Source: Dryocosmus kuriphilus
Lineage: Eukaryota > Arthropoda > Insecta > Hymenoptera > Cynipidae
NCBI GenBank assembly: GCA_038277395.1
Contig: CM076192.1
Span: forward strand, 13,377,494-13,441,493
Reading direction: 5' to 3'
DNA length: 64,000 nt
Shown in pieces: positions 41,706 to 55,230 of the stretch (positions are counted from its first letter, which is position 1; each line of letters begins with the position of its first letter). Position numbers and translations under genes: made by a program. The notes beneath the pieces were generated by a model. It saw only the letters and a list, made by a program, of their open reading frames with translations. It made no database searches and was not told the origin of the DNA.

Positions 41706-42530
41706 AAATTCCTGTACTCGTCAAATAACTTAAACACCTCATCTTCTTTGACTTCAATCAAATATTTTTAAACATCAGAATTGGATTAAATTTTCAACCT
41801 GAATTTCAGTCAATTTCGCATCTGCTGTAACATAACACACTCACGGTACTTGTCTCCTAATTTGAAAAATTATTTTAAATTTTCGTGTAAATAGTCACAA
41901 TTGAAATTTATCGAAATTTCAATTTTTCATCAGATAACGCTAATTCATTTTTGTGTTTCAAAGAATTCCACTGTAACTTTTTTCTCATCAAATATTTTTA
42001 AACACCTCTTTTACAGTTCAATTTTCTACCCTGCACGGTGAAAAACATCAAATTGGATGAAAGTAAATTTTCAACTTTCATAAAATTTCTGCATCTGCTG
42101 TAGCAAAATAACACACGATCACACGGTAACTTGTCTCCTAATTTGAAAATTAAAATTTTATACCGAATTTCGTGTAAATAGTCATGCTTTATTGAAATTT
42201 ATCGAAATTCAATTTTTTATCAGATACACGCTATGTAGCTATTTTTGTGTTTCAAAGAAATTCCACTGTAACTTTTTTCTCATCAAATATTTTTAAACAC
42301 CTCTTTTAAAAACATCAGACTTGAAAATTTTGTAGACATACTCAACTCGTGAAATTTTTATACTTCACTCAAAATTGCTGTCATAAATAAATTTTCAACT
42401 TAATTCAAAGTCAATTTCTCGCATCTGCTGTAAAATTAAAACACACGATCCACGGTAACTTGTCTCCTAATTTGAAAAGTTAAAATTTTATATCGAATTT
42501 CGTGTAAATAGTCACATTTGTTTACTTTTT
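41706..42530 (+). repeat. Scrambled and shortened monomers, patch 3
   Basis: Spacing of the CACGG marker is about 274, 280 and 329 bp before normal spacing resumes. The region has internal deletions (TTCCTGTACTCGTCAAAT near 41710) and an out-of-order block near 42310-42400. It also holds array-end variants: TAACGCTAATT near 41935, CACGGTGAAAAACATC near 42033 and TTCAGTCAATTTC near 41805. No foreign sequence is visible. Confidence 0.78.
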
Positions 42531-43832
42531 TATCGAAATTCAATTTTTTATCAGATACACGCTATTTAGCTATTTTTGTGTTTCAAAGAATTTCCACTGT
42601 AACTTTTTTCTCATCAAATATTTTTAAACACCTCTTTTACAGTTCAATTTTCATACACACCTGCACGATGAAAAACATCAGAATTGGATGAAAGTAAGTT
42701 TTCAACTCAATGATAATTCAACTTCACTGCATCTGCTGTAGCAAAAAGTAACACACGATCCACGGTAACTTGTCTCCTAATTTGAAAACTAAAATTTTAT
42801 ATCGAATTTCGTGTAAATAGTCACATTTGTTTATTGAAATTTATCGAAATTCAATTTTTCATCAGATACACGCTATTAGCTATTTTTGTGTTTCAAAGAA
42901 ATTCCACTGTAACTTTTTTCTCGCATCAAATATTTTTAAACACCTCTTCTACAGTTCAATTTTCATACACACCTGCACGATGAAAAACATCAGAATTGGA
43001 TGAAAGTAAGTTTTCAACTCAATGATAATTCAACTTCACTGCATCTGCTGTAGCAAAAAGTAACACACGATCCACGGTAACTTGTCTCCTAATTTGAAAA
43101 TTAAAATTTTATACCGAATTTCGTGTAAATAGTCACATTTGTTTATTGAAATTTATCGAAATTCAATTTTTCATCAGATACACGCTATGTAGCTATTTTT
43201 GTGTTTCAAAGAAATTCCACTGTAACTTTTTTCTCATCAAATATTTTTAAACACCTCATTTACAGTTCAATTTTCATACACACCTGCACGATGAAAAACA
43301 TCAGAATTGGATGAAAGTAAATTTTCAACTGAATGATAATTCAACTTCACTGCATCTGCTGTAGCAAAAAGTAACACACGATCCACGGTAACTTGTCTCC
43401 TAATTTGAAAATTAAAATTTTATACCGAATTTCGTGTAAATAGTCACATTTGTTTATTGAAATTTATCGAAATTCAATTTTTAATCAGATACCGCTATTT
43501 AGCTATCTTTGTGTTTCAAAGAAATTCCACTGTAACTTTTTTCTCATCAAATATTTTTAAACACCTCTTTTACAGTTCAATTTTCATACACACCTGCACG
43601 ATGAAAAACATCAGAATTGGATGAAAGTAAATTTTCAACTGAATGATAATCAATTCACTGCATCTGCTGTAGCAAAAAGTAACACACGATCCACGGTAAC
43701 TTGTCTCCTAATTTGAAAATTAAAATTTTATATCGAATTTCGTGTAAATAGTCACATTTGTTTATTGAAATTTATCGAAATTCAATTTTTCATCAGATAC
43801 ACGCTATTTAGCTATTTTTGTGTTTCAAAGAA

Positions 43833-44332
43833 NNNNNNNNNNNNNNNNNNNNNNNNNNNNNNNNNNNNNNNNNNNNNNNNNNNNNNNNNNNNNNNNNNNN
43901 NNNNNNNNNNNNNNNNNNNNNNNNNNNNNNNNNNNNNNNNNNNNNNNNNNNNNNNNNNNNNNNNNNNNNNNNNNNNNNNNNNNNNNNNNNNNNNNNNNNN
44001 NNNNNNNNNNNNNNNNNNNNNNNNNNNNNNNNNNNNNNNNNNNNNNNNNNNNNNNNNNNNNNNNNNNNNNNNNNNNNNNNNNNNNNNNNNNNNNNNNNNN
44101 NNNNNNNNNNNNNNNNNNNNNNNNNNNNNNNNNNNNNNNNNNNNNNNNNNNNNNNNNNNNNNNNNNNNNNNNNNNNNNNNNNNNNNNNNNNNNNNNNNNN
44201 NNNNNNNNNNNNNNNNNNNNNNNNNNNNNNNNNNNNNNNNNNNNNNNNNNNNNNNNNNNNNNNNNNNNNNNNNNNNNNNNNNNNNNNNNNNNNNNNNNNN
44301 NNNNNNNNNNNNNNNNNNNNNNNNNNNNNNNN
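43833..44332. other. Assembly gap, exactly 500 N
   Basis: A run of exactly 500 N inside the satellite array is a fixed-length scaffolding placeholder, not a measured distance. The 14 bases before it (TGTGTTTCAAAGAA, 43819-43832) are the same as the 14 bases after it (44333-44346), so both contigs stop at one phase of the monomer. Translations reported across this run have no meaning. Confidence 0.99.
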
Positions 44333-46540
44333 TGTGTTTCAAAGAAATTCCACTGTAACTTTTTTCTCATCAAATATTTTTAAACACCTCTTTTACAGTT
44401 CAATTTTCATACACACCTGCACGATGAAAAACATCAGAATTGGATGAAAGTAAGTTTTCAACTCAATGATAATTCAACTTCACTGCATCTGCTGTAGCAA
44501 AAAGTAACACACGATCCACGGTAACTTGTCTCCTAATTTGAAAATTAAAATTTTATACGAATTTCGTGTAAATAGTCACATTTGTTTATTGAAATTTATC
44601 GAAATTCAATTTTTCATCAGATACACGCTATTTAGCTATTTTTGTGTTTCAAAGAAATTCCACTGTAACTTTTTTCTCATCAAATATTTTTAAACACCTC
44701 TTTACAGTTCAATTTTCATACACACCTGCACGATGAAAAACATCAGAATTGGATGAAAGTAAGTTTTCAACTCAATGATAATTCAACTTCACTCCATCTG
44801 CTGTAGCAAAAAGTAACACGCGATCCACGGTAACTTGTCTCCTAATTTGAAAATTAAAATTTTATACCGAATTTCGTGTAAATAGTCACATTTGTTTATT
44901 GAAATTTATCGAAATTCAATTTTTCATCAGATACACGCTATTTAGCTATTTTTGTGTTTCAAAGAAATTCCACTGTAACTTTTTTCTCATCAAATATTTT
45001 TAAACACCTCTTTACAGTTCAATTTTCATACACACCTGCACGATGAAAAACATCAGAATTGGATGAAAGTAAGTTTTCAACTCAATGATAATTCAACTTC
45101 ACTGCCATCTGCTGTAGCAAAAAGTAACACACGATCCACGGTAACTTGTCTCCTAATTTGAAAATTAAAATTTTATACCGAATTTCGTGTAAATAGTCAC
45201 ATTTGTTTATTGAAATTTATCGAAATTCAATTTTTCATCAGATACACGCTATTTAGCTATTTTTGTGTTTCAAAGAAATTCCACTGTAACTTTTTTCTCA
45301 TCAAATATTTTTAAACACCTCTTTACAGTTCAATTTTCATACACACCTGCACGATGAAAAACATCAGAATTGGATGAAAGTAAGTTTTCAACTCAATGAT
45401 AATTCAACTTCACTGCATCTGCTGTAGCAAAAAGTAACACACGATCCACGGTAACTTGTCTCCTAATTTGAAAATTAAAATTTTATACCGAATTTCGTGT
45501 AAATAGTCACATTTGTTTATTGAAATTTATCGAAATTCAATTTTTTCATCAGATACACGCTATTTAGCTATTTTTGTGTTTCAAAGAAATTCCACTGTAA
45601 CTTTTTTCTCATCAAATATTTTTAAACACCTCTTTTACAGTTCAATTTTCATACACACCTGCACGATGAAAAACATCAGAATTGGATGAAAGTAAATTTT
45701 CAACTCAATGATAATTCAACTTCACTGCATCTGCTGTAGCAAAAAAAAGTAACACACGATCCACGGTAACTTGTCTCCTAATTTGAAAATTAAAATTTTA
45801 TACCGAATTTCGTGTAAATAGTCACATTTGTTTATTGAAATTTATCGAAATTCAATTTTTTATCATCAGATACACGCTATGTAGCTATTTTTGTGTTTCA
45901 AAGAAATTCCACTGTAACTTTTTTCTCGTCAAATATTTTTAAACACCTCTTTTACAGTTCAATTTTCATACACACCTGCACGATGAAAAACATCAGAATT
46001 GGATGAAAGTAAGTTTTCAACTCAATGATAATTCAACTTCACTGCCATCTGCTGTAGCAAAAAGTAACACACGATCCACGGTAACTTGTCTCCTAATTTG
46101 AAAATTAAAATTTTATACGAATTTCGTGTAAATAGTCACATTTGTTTATTGAAATTTATCGAAATTCAATTTTTCATCAGATACCCGCTATTTAGCTATT
46201 TTTGTGTTTCAAAGAAATTCCACTGTAACTTTTTTCTCATCAAATATTTTTAAACACCTCTTTTACAGTTCAATTTTCATACACACCTGCACGATGAAAA
46301 ACATCAGAATTGGATGAAAGTAATTTTCAACTCAATGATAATTCAACTTCACTGCATCTGCTGTAGCAAAAAGTAACACACGATCCACGGTAACTTGTCT
46401 CCTAATTTGAAAATTAAAATTTTATACCGAATTTCGTGTAAATAGTCACATTTGTTTATTGAAATTTATCGAAATTCAATTTTTATCAGATACACGCTAT
46501 TTAGCTATTTTTGTGTTTCAAAGAAATTCCACTGTAACTT
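44333..46540 (+). repeat. Near-uniform block after the gap
   Basis: Seven successive units share a GTAAGTTTTCAACTCAATG or close variant and mostly CACCTCTTTACAG or CACCTCTTTTACAG. A CACTCCATCTG plus AACACGCGATCC variant appears near 44793, and CACTGCCATCTG near 45102 and 46043. The uniformity suggests recent local expansion, or read collapse onto one consensus next to the gap. Confidence 0.65.
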
Positions 46541-46543
46541 TTT

Positions 46544-47010
46544 TCTCATCTTATTTTTAAAACACCTCAGTTTTTCATACACACCTGCACGATGAAAAAC
46601 ATCAATTGATGAAAGTAAATTTTCAACTCAATGATAATTCAACTTCACTTCATATGCTGTAGCAAAAAGTAACACGCACATCTGCACGGTAACTTGTCTC
46701 CTAATTGAAAATTAAAATATTTTATACCGAATTTCGTGTAAACAGTCACATTTGTTTATTGAAATTTATCGAAATTCAATTTTTCATCAGATACACGCTA
46801 AAGCTATTTTTTGTGTTTCAAAGAAATTCCACTGTAACTTTTTTCTCATCAAATATTTTTAAACACCTCATCTACAGTTCAATTTTCATACACACCTGCA
46901 CGATGAAAAACATCAGAATTGGATGAAAGTAAAATTTTCAACTAATGATAATTCAACTTCACTGCATCTGCTGTAAAAAAAAGTAACACACGACCACGAT
47001 CCACGGTAAC
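46544..47010 (+). repeat. Short disturbed patch
   Basis: Words are lost or altered near 46550-46600 (TCATCTTATTTTTAAAACACC, ACATCAATTGATG). CACGCACATCTGCACGG replaces CACACGATCCACGG near 46673. A CGACCACGATCCACGG duplication occurs near 46990. Flanking units are normal. It is a milder version of the three larger scrambled patches. Confidence 0.65.
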
Positions 47011-50000
47011 TGTCTCCTAATTTGAAAATTAAAATTTTTATACCGAATTTCGTGTAAATAGTCACATTTGTTTATTGAAATTTATCGAAATTCAATTTTT
47101 CATCAGATACACGCTATTTAGCTATTTTTGTGTTTCAAAAAATTCCACTGTAACTTTTTTCTCATCAAATATTTTTAAACACACCTTTACAGTTCAATTT
47201 TCATACACACCTGCACGATGAAAAACATCAGAATTGGATGAAAGTAAATTTTCAACTCAATGATAATTCAACTTCACTGCATCTGCTGTAGCAAAAAGTA
47301 ACACACGATCCACGGTAACTTGTCTCCTAATTTGAAAATTAAAATTTTATACCGAATTTCGTGTAAATAGTCACATTTGTTTATTGAAATTTATCGAAAT
47401 TCAATTTTTCATCAGATACACGCTATTTAGCTATTTTTGTGTTTCAAAGAAATTCCACTGTAACTTTTTTCTCATCAAATATTTTTAAACACCTCTTTTA
47501 CAGTTCAATTTTCATACACACCTGCACGATGAAAAACATCAGAATTGGATGAAAGTAAATTTTCAACTCAATGATAATTCAACTTCACTGCATCTGCTGT
47601 AGCAAAAAGTAACACACGATCCACGGTAACTTGTCTCCTAATTTGAAAATTAAAATTTTATACCGAATTTCGTGTAAATAGTCACATTTGTTTATTGAAA
47701 TTTATCGAAATTCAATTTTTCATCAGATACACGCTATTTAGCTATTTTTGTGTTTCAAAGAAATTCCACTGTAACTTTTTTCTCATCAAATATTTTTTAA
47801 ACCTCTTTTACAGTTCAATTTTCATACACACCTGCACGATGAAAAACATCAGAATTGGATGAAAATAAATTTTCAACTCAATGATAATTCAACTTCACTG
47901 CATCTGCTGTAGCAAAAAGTAACACACGATCCACGGTAACTTGTCTCCTAATTTGAAAATTAAAATTTTATACCGAATTTCGTGTAAATAGTCACATTTG
48001 TTTATTGAAATTTATCGAAATTCAATTTTTTTCAATCAGATACACGCTATTTAGCTATTTTTGTGTTTCAAAGAAATTCCACTGTAACTTTTTTCTCATC
48101 AAATATTTTTAAACACCTCATCTACAGTTCAATTTTCATACACACCTGCACGATGAAAAACATCAGAATTGGATGAAAATAAATTTTCAACTCAATGATA
48201 ATTCAACTTCACTGCATCTGCTGTAGCAAAAAGTAACCACGATCCACGGTAACTTGTCTCCTAATTTGAAAATTAAAATTTTATACCGAATTTCGTGTAA
48301 ATAGTCACATTTGTTTATTGAAATTTATCGAAATTCAATTTTTCATCAGATACACGCTATTAGCTATTTTTGTGTTTCAAAGAAATTCCACTGTAACTTT
48401 TTTCATCAAAATATTTTTAAACACCTCTTTTACAGTTCAATTTTCATACACACCTGCACGATGAAAAACATCAGAATTGGATGAAAATAAATTTTCAACT
48501 CAATGATAATTCAACTTCACTGCATCTGCTGTAGCAAAAAGTAACACACGATCCACGGTAACTTGTCTCCTAATTTGAAAATTAAAATTTTTTATACCGA
48601 ATTTCGTGTAAATAGTCACATTTGTTTATTGAAATTTATCGAAATTCAATTTTTCATCAGATACACGCTATTTAGCTATTTTTGTGTTTCAAAGAAATTC
48701 CACTGTAACTTTTTTCTCATCAAATATTTTTTTAACACCCTCTTTTACAGTTCAATTTTCATACACACCTGCACGATGAAAAACATCAGAATTGGATGAA
48801 AGTAAGTTTTCAACTCAATGATAATTCAACTTCACTGCATCTGCTGTAGCAAAAAGTAACACACGATCCACGGTAACTTGTCTCCTAATTTGAAAATTAA
48901 AATTTTATATCGAATTTCGTGTAAATAGTCACATTTGTTTATTGAAATTTATCGAAATTCAATTTTTCATCAGATACACGCTATTTAGCTATTTTTGTGT
49001 TTCAAAGAAATTCCACTGTAACTTTTTTCTCATCAAATATTTTTAAACACCTCAACTACAGTTCAATTTTCATACACACCTGCACGATGAAAAACATCAG
49101 AATTGGATGAAAATAAATTTTCAACTGAATGATAATTCAACTTCACTGCATCTGCTGTAGCAAAAAGTAACACACGATCCACGGTAACTTGTCTCCTAAT
49201 TTGAAAATTAAAATTTTATACCGAATTTCGTGTAAATAGTCACATTTGTTTATTGAAATTTATCGAAATTCAATTTTTTATCAGATACACGCTATTTAGC
49301 TATTTTTTGTGTTTCAAAGAAATTCCACTGTAACTTTTTTCTCATCAAATATTTTTAAACACCTCTTTTACAGTTCAATTTTCATACACACCTGCACGAT
49401 GAAAAACATCAGAATTGGATGAAAATAAATTTTCAACTCAATGATAATTCAACTTCACTGCATCTGCTGTAGCAAAAAGTAACACACGATCCACGGTAAC
49501 TTGTCTCCTAATTTGAAAATTAAAATTTTATACCGAATTTCGTGTAAATAGTCACATTTGTTTATGAAATTTATCGAAATTCAATTTTTCATCAGATACA
49601 CGCTATTTAGCTATTTTTGTGTTTCAAAGAAATTCCACTGTAACTTTTTTCTCATCAAATATTTTTAAACACCTCTTTTACAGTTCAATTTTCATACACA
49701 CCTGCACGATGAAAAAAACATCAGAATTGGATGAAAATAAGTTTTCAACTCAATGATAATTCAACTTCACTGCATCTGCTGTAGCAAAAAGTAACACACG
49801 ATCCACGGTAACTTGTCTCCTAATTTGAAAATTAAAATTTTATACCGAATTTCGTGTAAATAGTCACATTTGTTTATTGAAATTTATCGAAATTCAATTT
49901 TTTATCAGATACACGCTATTTAGCTATTTTTGTGTTTCAAAGAAATTCCACTGTAACTTTTTTCTCATCAAATATTTTTAAACACCTCTTTTACAGTTCA

Positions 50001-53000
50001 ATTTTCATACACACCTGCACGATGAAAAACATCAGAATTGGATGAAAATAAATTTTCAACTGAATGATAATTCAACTTCACTGCATCTGCTGTAGCAAAA
50101 AGTAACACACGATCCACGGTAACTTGTCTCCTAATTTGAAAATTAAAATTTTATATACGAATTTCGTGTAAATAGTCACATTTGTTTATTGAAATTTATC
50201 GAAATTCAATTTTTCATCAGATACACGCTATTTAGCTATTTTGTGTTTCAAAGAAATTCCACTGTAACTTTTTTCTCATCAAATATTTTTAAACACCTCT
50301 TTTACAGTTCAATTTTCATACACACCTGCACGATGAAAAACATCAGAATTGGATGAAAATAAAGTTTTCAACTCAATGATAATTCAACTTCACTGCATCT
50401 GCTGTAGCAAAAAAAACACACGATCCACGGTAACTTGTCTCCTAATTTGAAAATTAAAATTTTATACCGAATTTCGTGTAAATAGTCACATTTGTTTATT
50501 GAAATTTATCGAAATTCAATTTTTCATCAGATACACGCTATTTAGCTATTTTTGTGTTTCAAAGAAATTCCACTGTAACTTTTTTCTCATCAAATATTTT
50601 TAAACACCTCTTTTTACAGTTCAATTTTCATACACACCTGCACGATGAAAAACATCAGAATTGGATGAAAGTAAATTTTCAACTGAATGATAATTCAACT
50701 TCACTGCATCTGCTGTAGCAAAAAGTAACACACGATTTCCACGGTAACTTGTCTCCTAATTTGAAAATTAAAATTTTATATCGAATTTCGTGTAAATAGT
50801 CACATTTGTTTACTGAAATTTATCGAAATTCAATTTTTTATCAGATACACGCTATTTAGCTATTTTTGTGTTTCAAAGAAATTCCACTGTAACTTTTTTC
50901 TCATCAAATATTTTTAAACACCTCTTTTACAGTTCAATTTTCATACACACCTGCACGATGAAAAAACATCAGAATTGGATGAAAATAAATTTTCAACTCA
51001 ATGATAATTCAACTTCACTGCATCTGCTGTAGCAAAAAGTAACACACGATCCACGGTAACTTGTCTCCTAATTTGAAAATTAAAATTTTATATCGAATTT
51101 CGTGTAAATAGTCACATTTGTTTACTGAAATTTATCGAAATTCAATTTTTTTATCAGATACACGCTATTTAGCTATTTTTGTGTTTCAAAGAAATTCCAC
51201 TGTAACTTTTTTCTCATCAAATATTTTTAAAACACCTCATTACAGTTCAATTTTCATACACACCTGCACGATGAAAAACATCAGAATTGGATGAAAATAA
51301 ATTTTCAACTGAATGATAATTCAACTTCACTGCATCTGCTGTAGCAAAAAGTAACACACGATCCACGGTAACTTGTCTCCTAATTTGAAAATTAAAATTT
51401 TATACCGAATTTCGTGTAAATAGTCACATTTGTTTATTGAAATTTATCGAAATTCAATTTTTCATCAGATACACGCTATTAGCTATTTTTGTGTTTCAAA
51501 GAAATTCCACTGTAACTTTTTTCTCATCAAATATTTTTAAACACCTCTTTTACAGTTCAATTTTCATACACACCTGCACGATGAAAAACATCAGAATTGG
51601 ATGAAAGTAAATTTTCAACTCAATGATAATTCAACTTCACTGCATCTGCTGTAGCAAAAAGTAACACACGATCCACGGTAACTTGTCTCCTAATTTGAAA
51701 ATTAAAATTTTATACGAATTTCGTGTAAATAGTCACATTTGTTTACTGAAATTTATCGAAATTCAATTTTTTTTTTCATCAGATACACGCTATGTAGCTA
51801 TTTTTGTGTTTCAAAGAAATTCCACTGTAACTTTTTTCTCATCAAATATTTTTAAACACCTCTTTTACAGTTCAATTTTCATACACACCTGCACGATGAA
51901 AAACATCAGAATTGGATGAAAGTAAATTTTCAACTGATGATAATTCAACTTCACTGCATCTGCTGTAGCAAAAAGTAACACACGATCCACGGTAACTTGT
52001 CTCCTAATTTGAAAATTAAAATTTTATACCGAATTTCGTGTAAATAGTCACATTTGTTTATTGAAATTTATCGAAATTCAATTTTTCATCAGATACACGC
52101 TATTTAGCTATTTTTGTGTTTCAAAGAAATTCCACTGTAACTTTTTTCTCATCAAATATTTTTAAACACCTCTTTTACAGTTCAATTTTCATACACACCT
52201 GCACGATGAAAAACATCAGAATTGGATGAAAATAAATTTTCAACTCAATGATAATTCAACTTCACTGCATCTGCTGTAGCAAAAAGTAACACACGATCCA
52301 CGGTAACTTGTCTCCTAATTTGAAAATTAAAATTTTATATCGAATTTCGTGTAAATAGTCACATTTGTTTACTGAAATTTATCGAAATTCAATTTTTCAT
52401 CAGATACACGCTATTTAGCTATTTTTGTGTTTCAAAGAAATTCCACTGTAACTTTTTTCTCATCAAATATTTTTAAACACCTCAACTACAGTTCAATTTT
52501 CATACACACCTGCACGATGAAAAACATCAGAATTGGATGAAAATAAATTTTCAACTCAATGATAATTCAACTTCACTGCATCTGCTGTAGCAAAAAGTAA
52601 CACACGATCCACGGTAACTTGTCTCCTAATTTGAAAAATTTAAAATTTTATATCGAATTTCGTGTAAATAGTCACATTTGTTTACTGAAATTTATCGAAA
52701 TTCAATTTTTCATCAGATACACGCTATTAGCTATTTTTTGTGTTTCAAAGAAATTCCACTGTAACTTTTTTCTCATCAAATATTTTTAAACACCTCATCT
52801 TTACAGTTCAATTTTTCATACACACCTGCACGATGAAAAACATCAGAATTGGATGAAAGTAAATTTTCAACTGAATGATAATTCAACTTCACTGCATCTG
52901 CTGTAGCAAAAAGTAACACACGATCCACGGTAACTTGTCTCCTAATTTGAAAATTAAAATTTTATACCGAATTTCGTGTAAATAGTCACATTTGTTTATT

Positions 53001-55230
53001 GAAATTTATCGAAATTCAATTTTTCATCAGATACACGCTATTTAGCTATTTTTGTGTTTCAAAGAAATTCCACTGTAACTTTTTTCTCATCAAATATTTT
53101 TAAACACCTCAACTACAGTTCAATTTTTATACACACCTGCACGATGAAAAACATCAGAATTGGATGAAAATAAAATTTCAACTGAATGATAATTCAACTT
53201 CACTGCATCTGCTGTAGCAAAAAAGTAACACACGATCCACGGGTAACTTGTCTCCTAATTTGAAAATTAAAATTTTATACCGAATTTCGTGTAAATAGTC
53301 ACATTTGTTTATTGAAATTTATCGAAATTCAATTTTTCATCAGATAACGCTATTTAGCTATCTTTGTGTTTCAAAGAAATTCCACTGTAACTTTTTTCTC
53401 ATCAAATATTTTTAACACCTCTTTTACAGTTCAATTTTCATACACACCTGCACGATGAAAAACATCAGAATTGGATGAAAATAAATTTTCAACTCAATGA
53501 TAATCATTCAACTTCACTGCATCTGCTGTAGCAAAAAGTAACACACGATCCACGGTAACTTGTCTCCTAATTTGAAAATTAAAATTTTATATCGAATTTC
53601 GTGTAAATAGTCACATTTGTTTACTGAAATTTATCGAAATTCAATTTTTTATCATCAGATACACGCTATTTAGCTATTTTTGTGTTTCAAAGAAATTCCA
53701 CTGTAACTTTTTTCTCATCAAATATTTTTAAACACCTCTTCTACAGTTCAATTTTCATACACACCTGCACGATGAAAAACATCAGAATTGGATGAAAATA
53801 AATTTTCAACTGAATGATAATTCAACTTCACTGCATCTGCTGTAGCAAAAAGTAACACACGATCCACGGTAACTTGTCTCCTAATTTGAAAATTAAAATT
53901 TTATACCGAATTTCGTGTAAATAGTCACATTTGTTTATTGAAATTTATCGAAATTCAATTTTTCATCAGATACACGCTATTTAGCTATTTTTGTGTTTTT
54001 CAAAGAAATTCCACTGTAACTTTTTTCTCATCAAATATTTTTTTTTAAACACCTCTTTTACAGTTCAATTTTCATACACACCTGCACGATGAAAAAACAT
54101 CAGAATTGGATGAAAGTAAATTTTCAACTCAATGATAATTCAACTTCACTGCATGCATCTGCTGTAGCAAAAAGTAACACACACGATCCACGGTAACTTG
54201 TCTCCTAATTTGAAAAAATAAAATTTTATATCGAATTTCGTGTAAATAGTCACATTTGTTGTTTACTGAAATTTATCGAAATTCAATTTTTCATCAGATA
54301 CACGCTATTTAGCTATTTTTGTGTTTCAAAGAAATTCCACTGTAACTTTTTTCTCATCAAATATTTTTAAACACCTCTTTTACAGTTCAATTTTCATACA
54401 CACCTGCACGATGAAAAACATCAGAATTGGATGAAAGTAAGTTTTTCAACTCAATGATAATTCAACTTCACTGCATCTGCTGTAGCAAAAAGTAACACAC
54501 GATCCACGGTAACTTGTCTCCTAATTTGAAAAAAAAATTTTATATCGAATTTCGTGTAAATAGTCACATTTGTTTACTGAAATTTATCGAAATTCAATTT
54601 TTCATCAGATACACGCTATTTAGCTATTTTTGTGTTTCAAAGAAATTCCACTGTAACTTTTTTCTCATCAAATATTTTTTAAACACCTCTTTTTACAGTT
54701 CAATTTTCATACACACCTGCACGATGAAAAACATCAGAATTGGATGAAAGTAAATTTTCAACTCAATGATAATTCAACTTCACTGCATCTGCTGTAGCAA
54801 AAAGTAACACACGATCCACGGTAACTTGTCTCCTAATTTGAAAATTAAAATTTTATATCGAATTTCGTGTAAATAGTCACATTTGTTTATTGAAATTTAT
54901 CGAAATTCAATTTTTAATCAGATACACGCTATTTAGCTATTTTTGTGTTTTCAAAAAGAAATTCCACTGTAACTTTTTTCTCATCAAATATTTTTTAAAC
55001 ACCTCTTTTACAGTTCAATTTTCATATACACACCTGCACGATGAAAAACATCAGAATTGGATGAAAATAAATTTTCAACTCAATGATAATTCAGTCAACT
55101 TCACTGCATCTGCTGTAGCAAAAAGTAACACACGATCCACGGTAACTTGTCTCCTAATTTGAAAATTAAAATTTTATATCGAATTTCGTGTAAATAGTCA
55201 CATTTGTTTACTGAAATTTATCGAAATTCA
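47010..55230 (+). repeat. Homogeneous core of the array, right part
   Basis: About 26 units of the core type, mostly CTGTAGCAAAAAGTAAC and CGGTAACTTG. TATATCGAATTTC with GTTTACTGAAATTT becomes common from about 50.8 kb. Small indels persist. No gene, RNA gene or insert is seen. Confidence 0.8.

Larger units (their letters stand above)
1..43832 (+). repeat. Satellite DNA array, about 311-bp monomer, left contig
   Basis: Head-to-tail copies of one monomer run without orientation change. Using GATCCACGG as a phase marker, successive copies start at 141, 453, 763, 1078 and 1389, spacings of 312, 310, 315 and 311. About 140 units fit in this part. Conserved landmarks in order are GATCCACGG, TTGTCTCCTAATTTG, CCGAATTTCGTG, AATAGTCACATTTG, TTATCGAAATTC, CAGATACACGCTA, TTTCAAAGAAATTCCACTG, ATATTTTTAAACACCT, CACACCTGCACGATG, AACATCAGAATTGGATG and CACTGCATCTGCTGTA. 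No foreign insert, gene or RNA gene is visible. Base 1 already lies inside a unit, so the array continues to the left of the window. The satellite family is not recognised. Confidence 0.98.

Noticed and set aside
43765..44447. Open frames of 176-209 codons across the N run
   Set aside because: They consist almost wholly of unknown residues from the 500-N gap and are artefacts of translating N.
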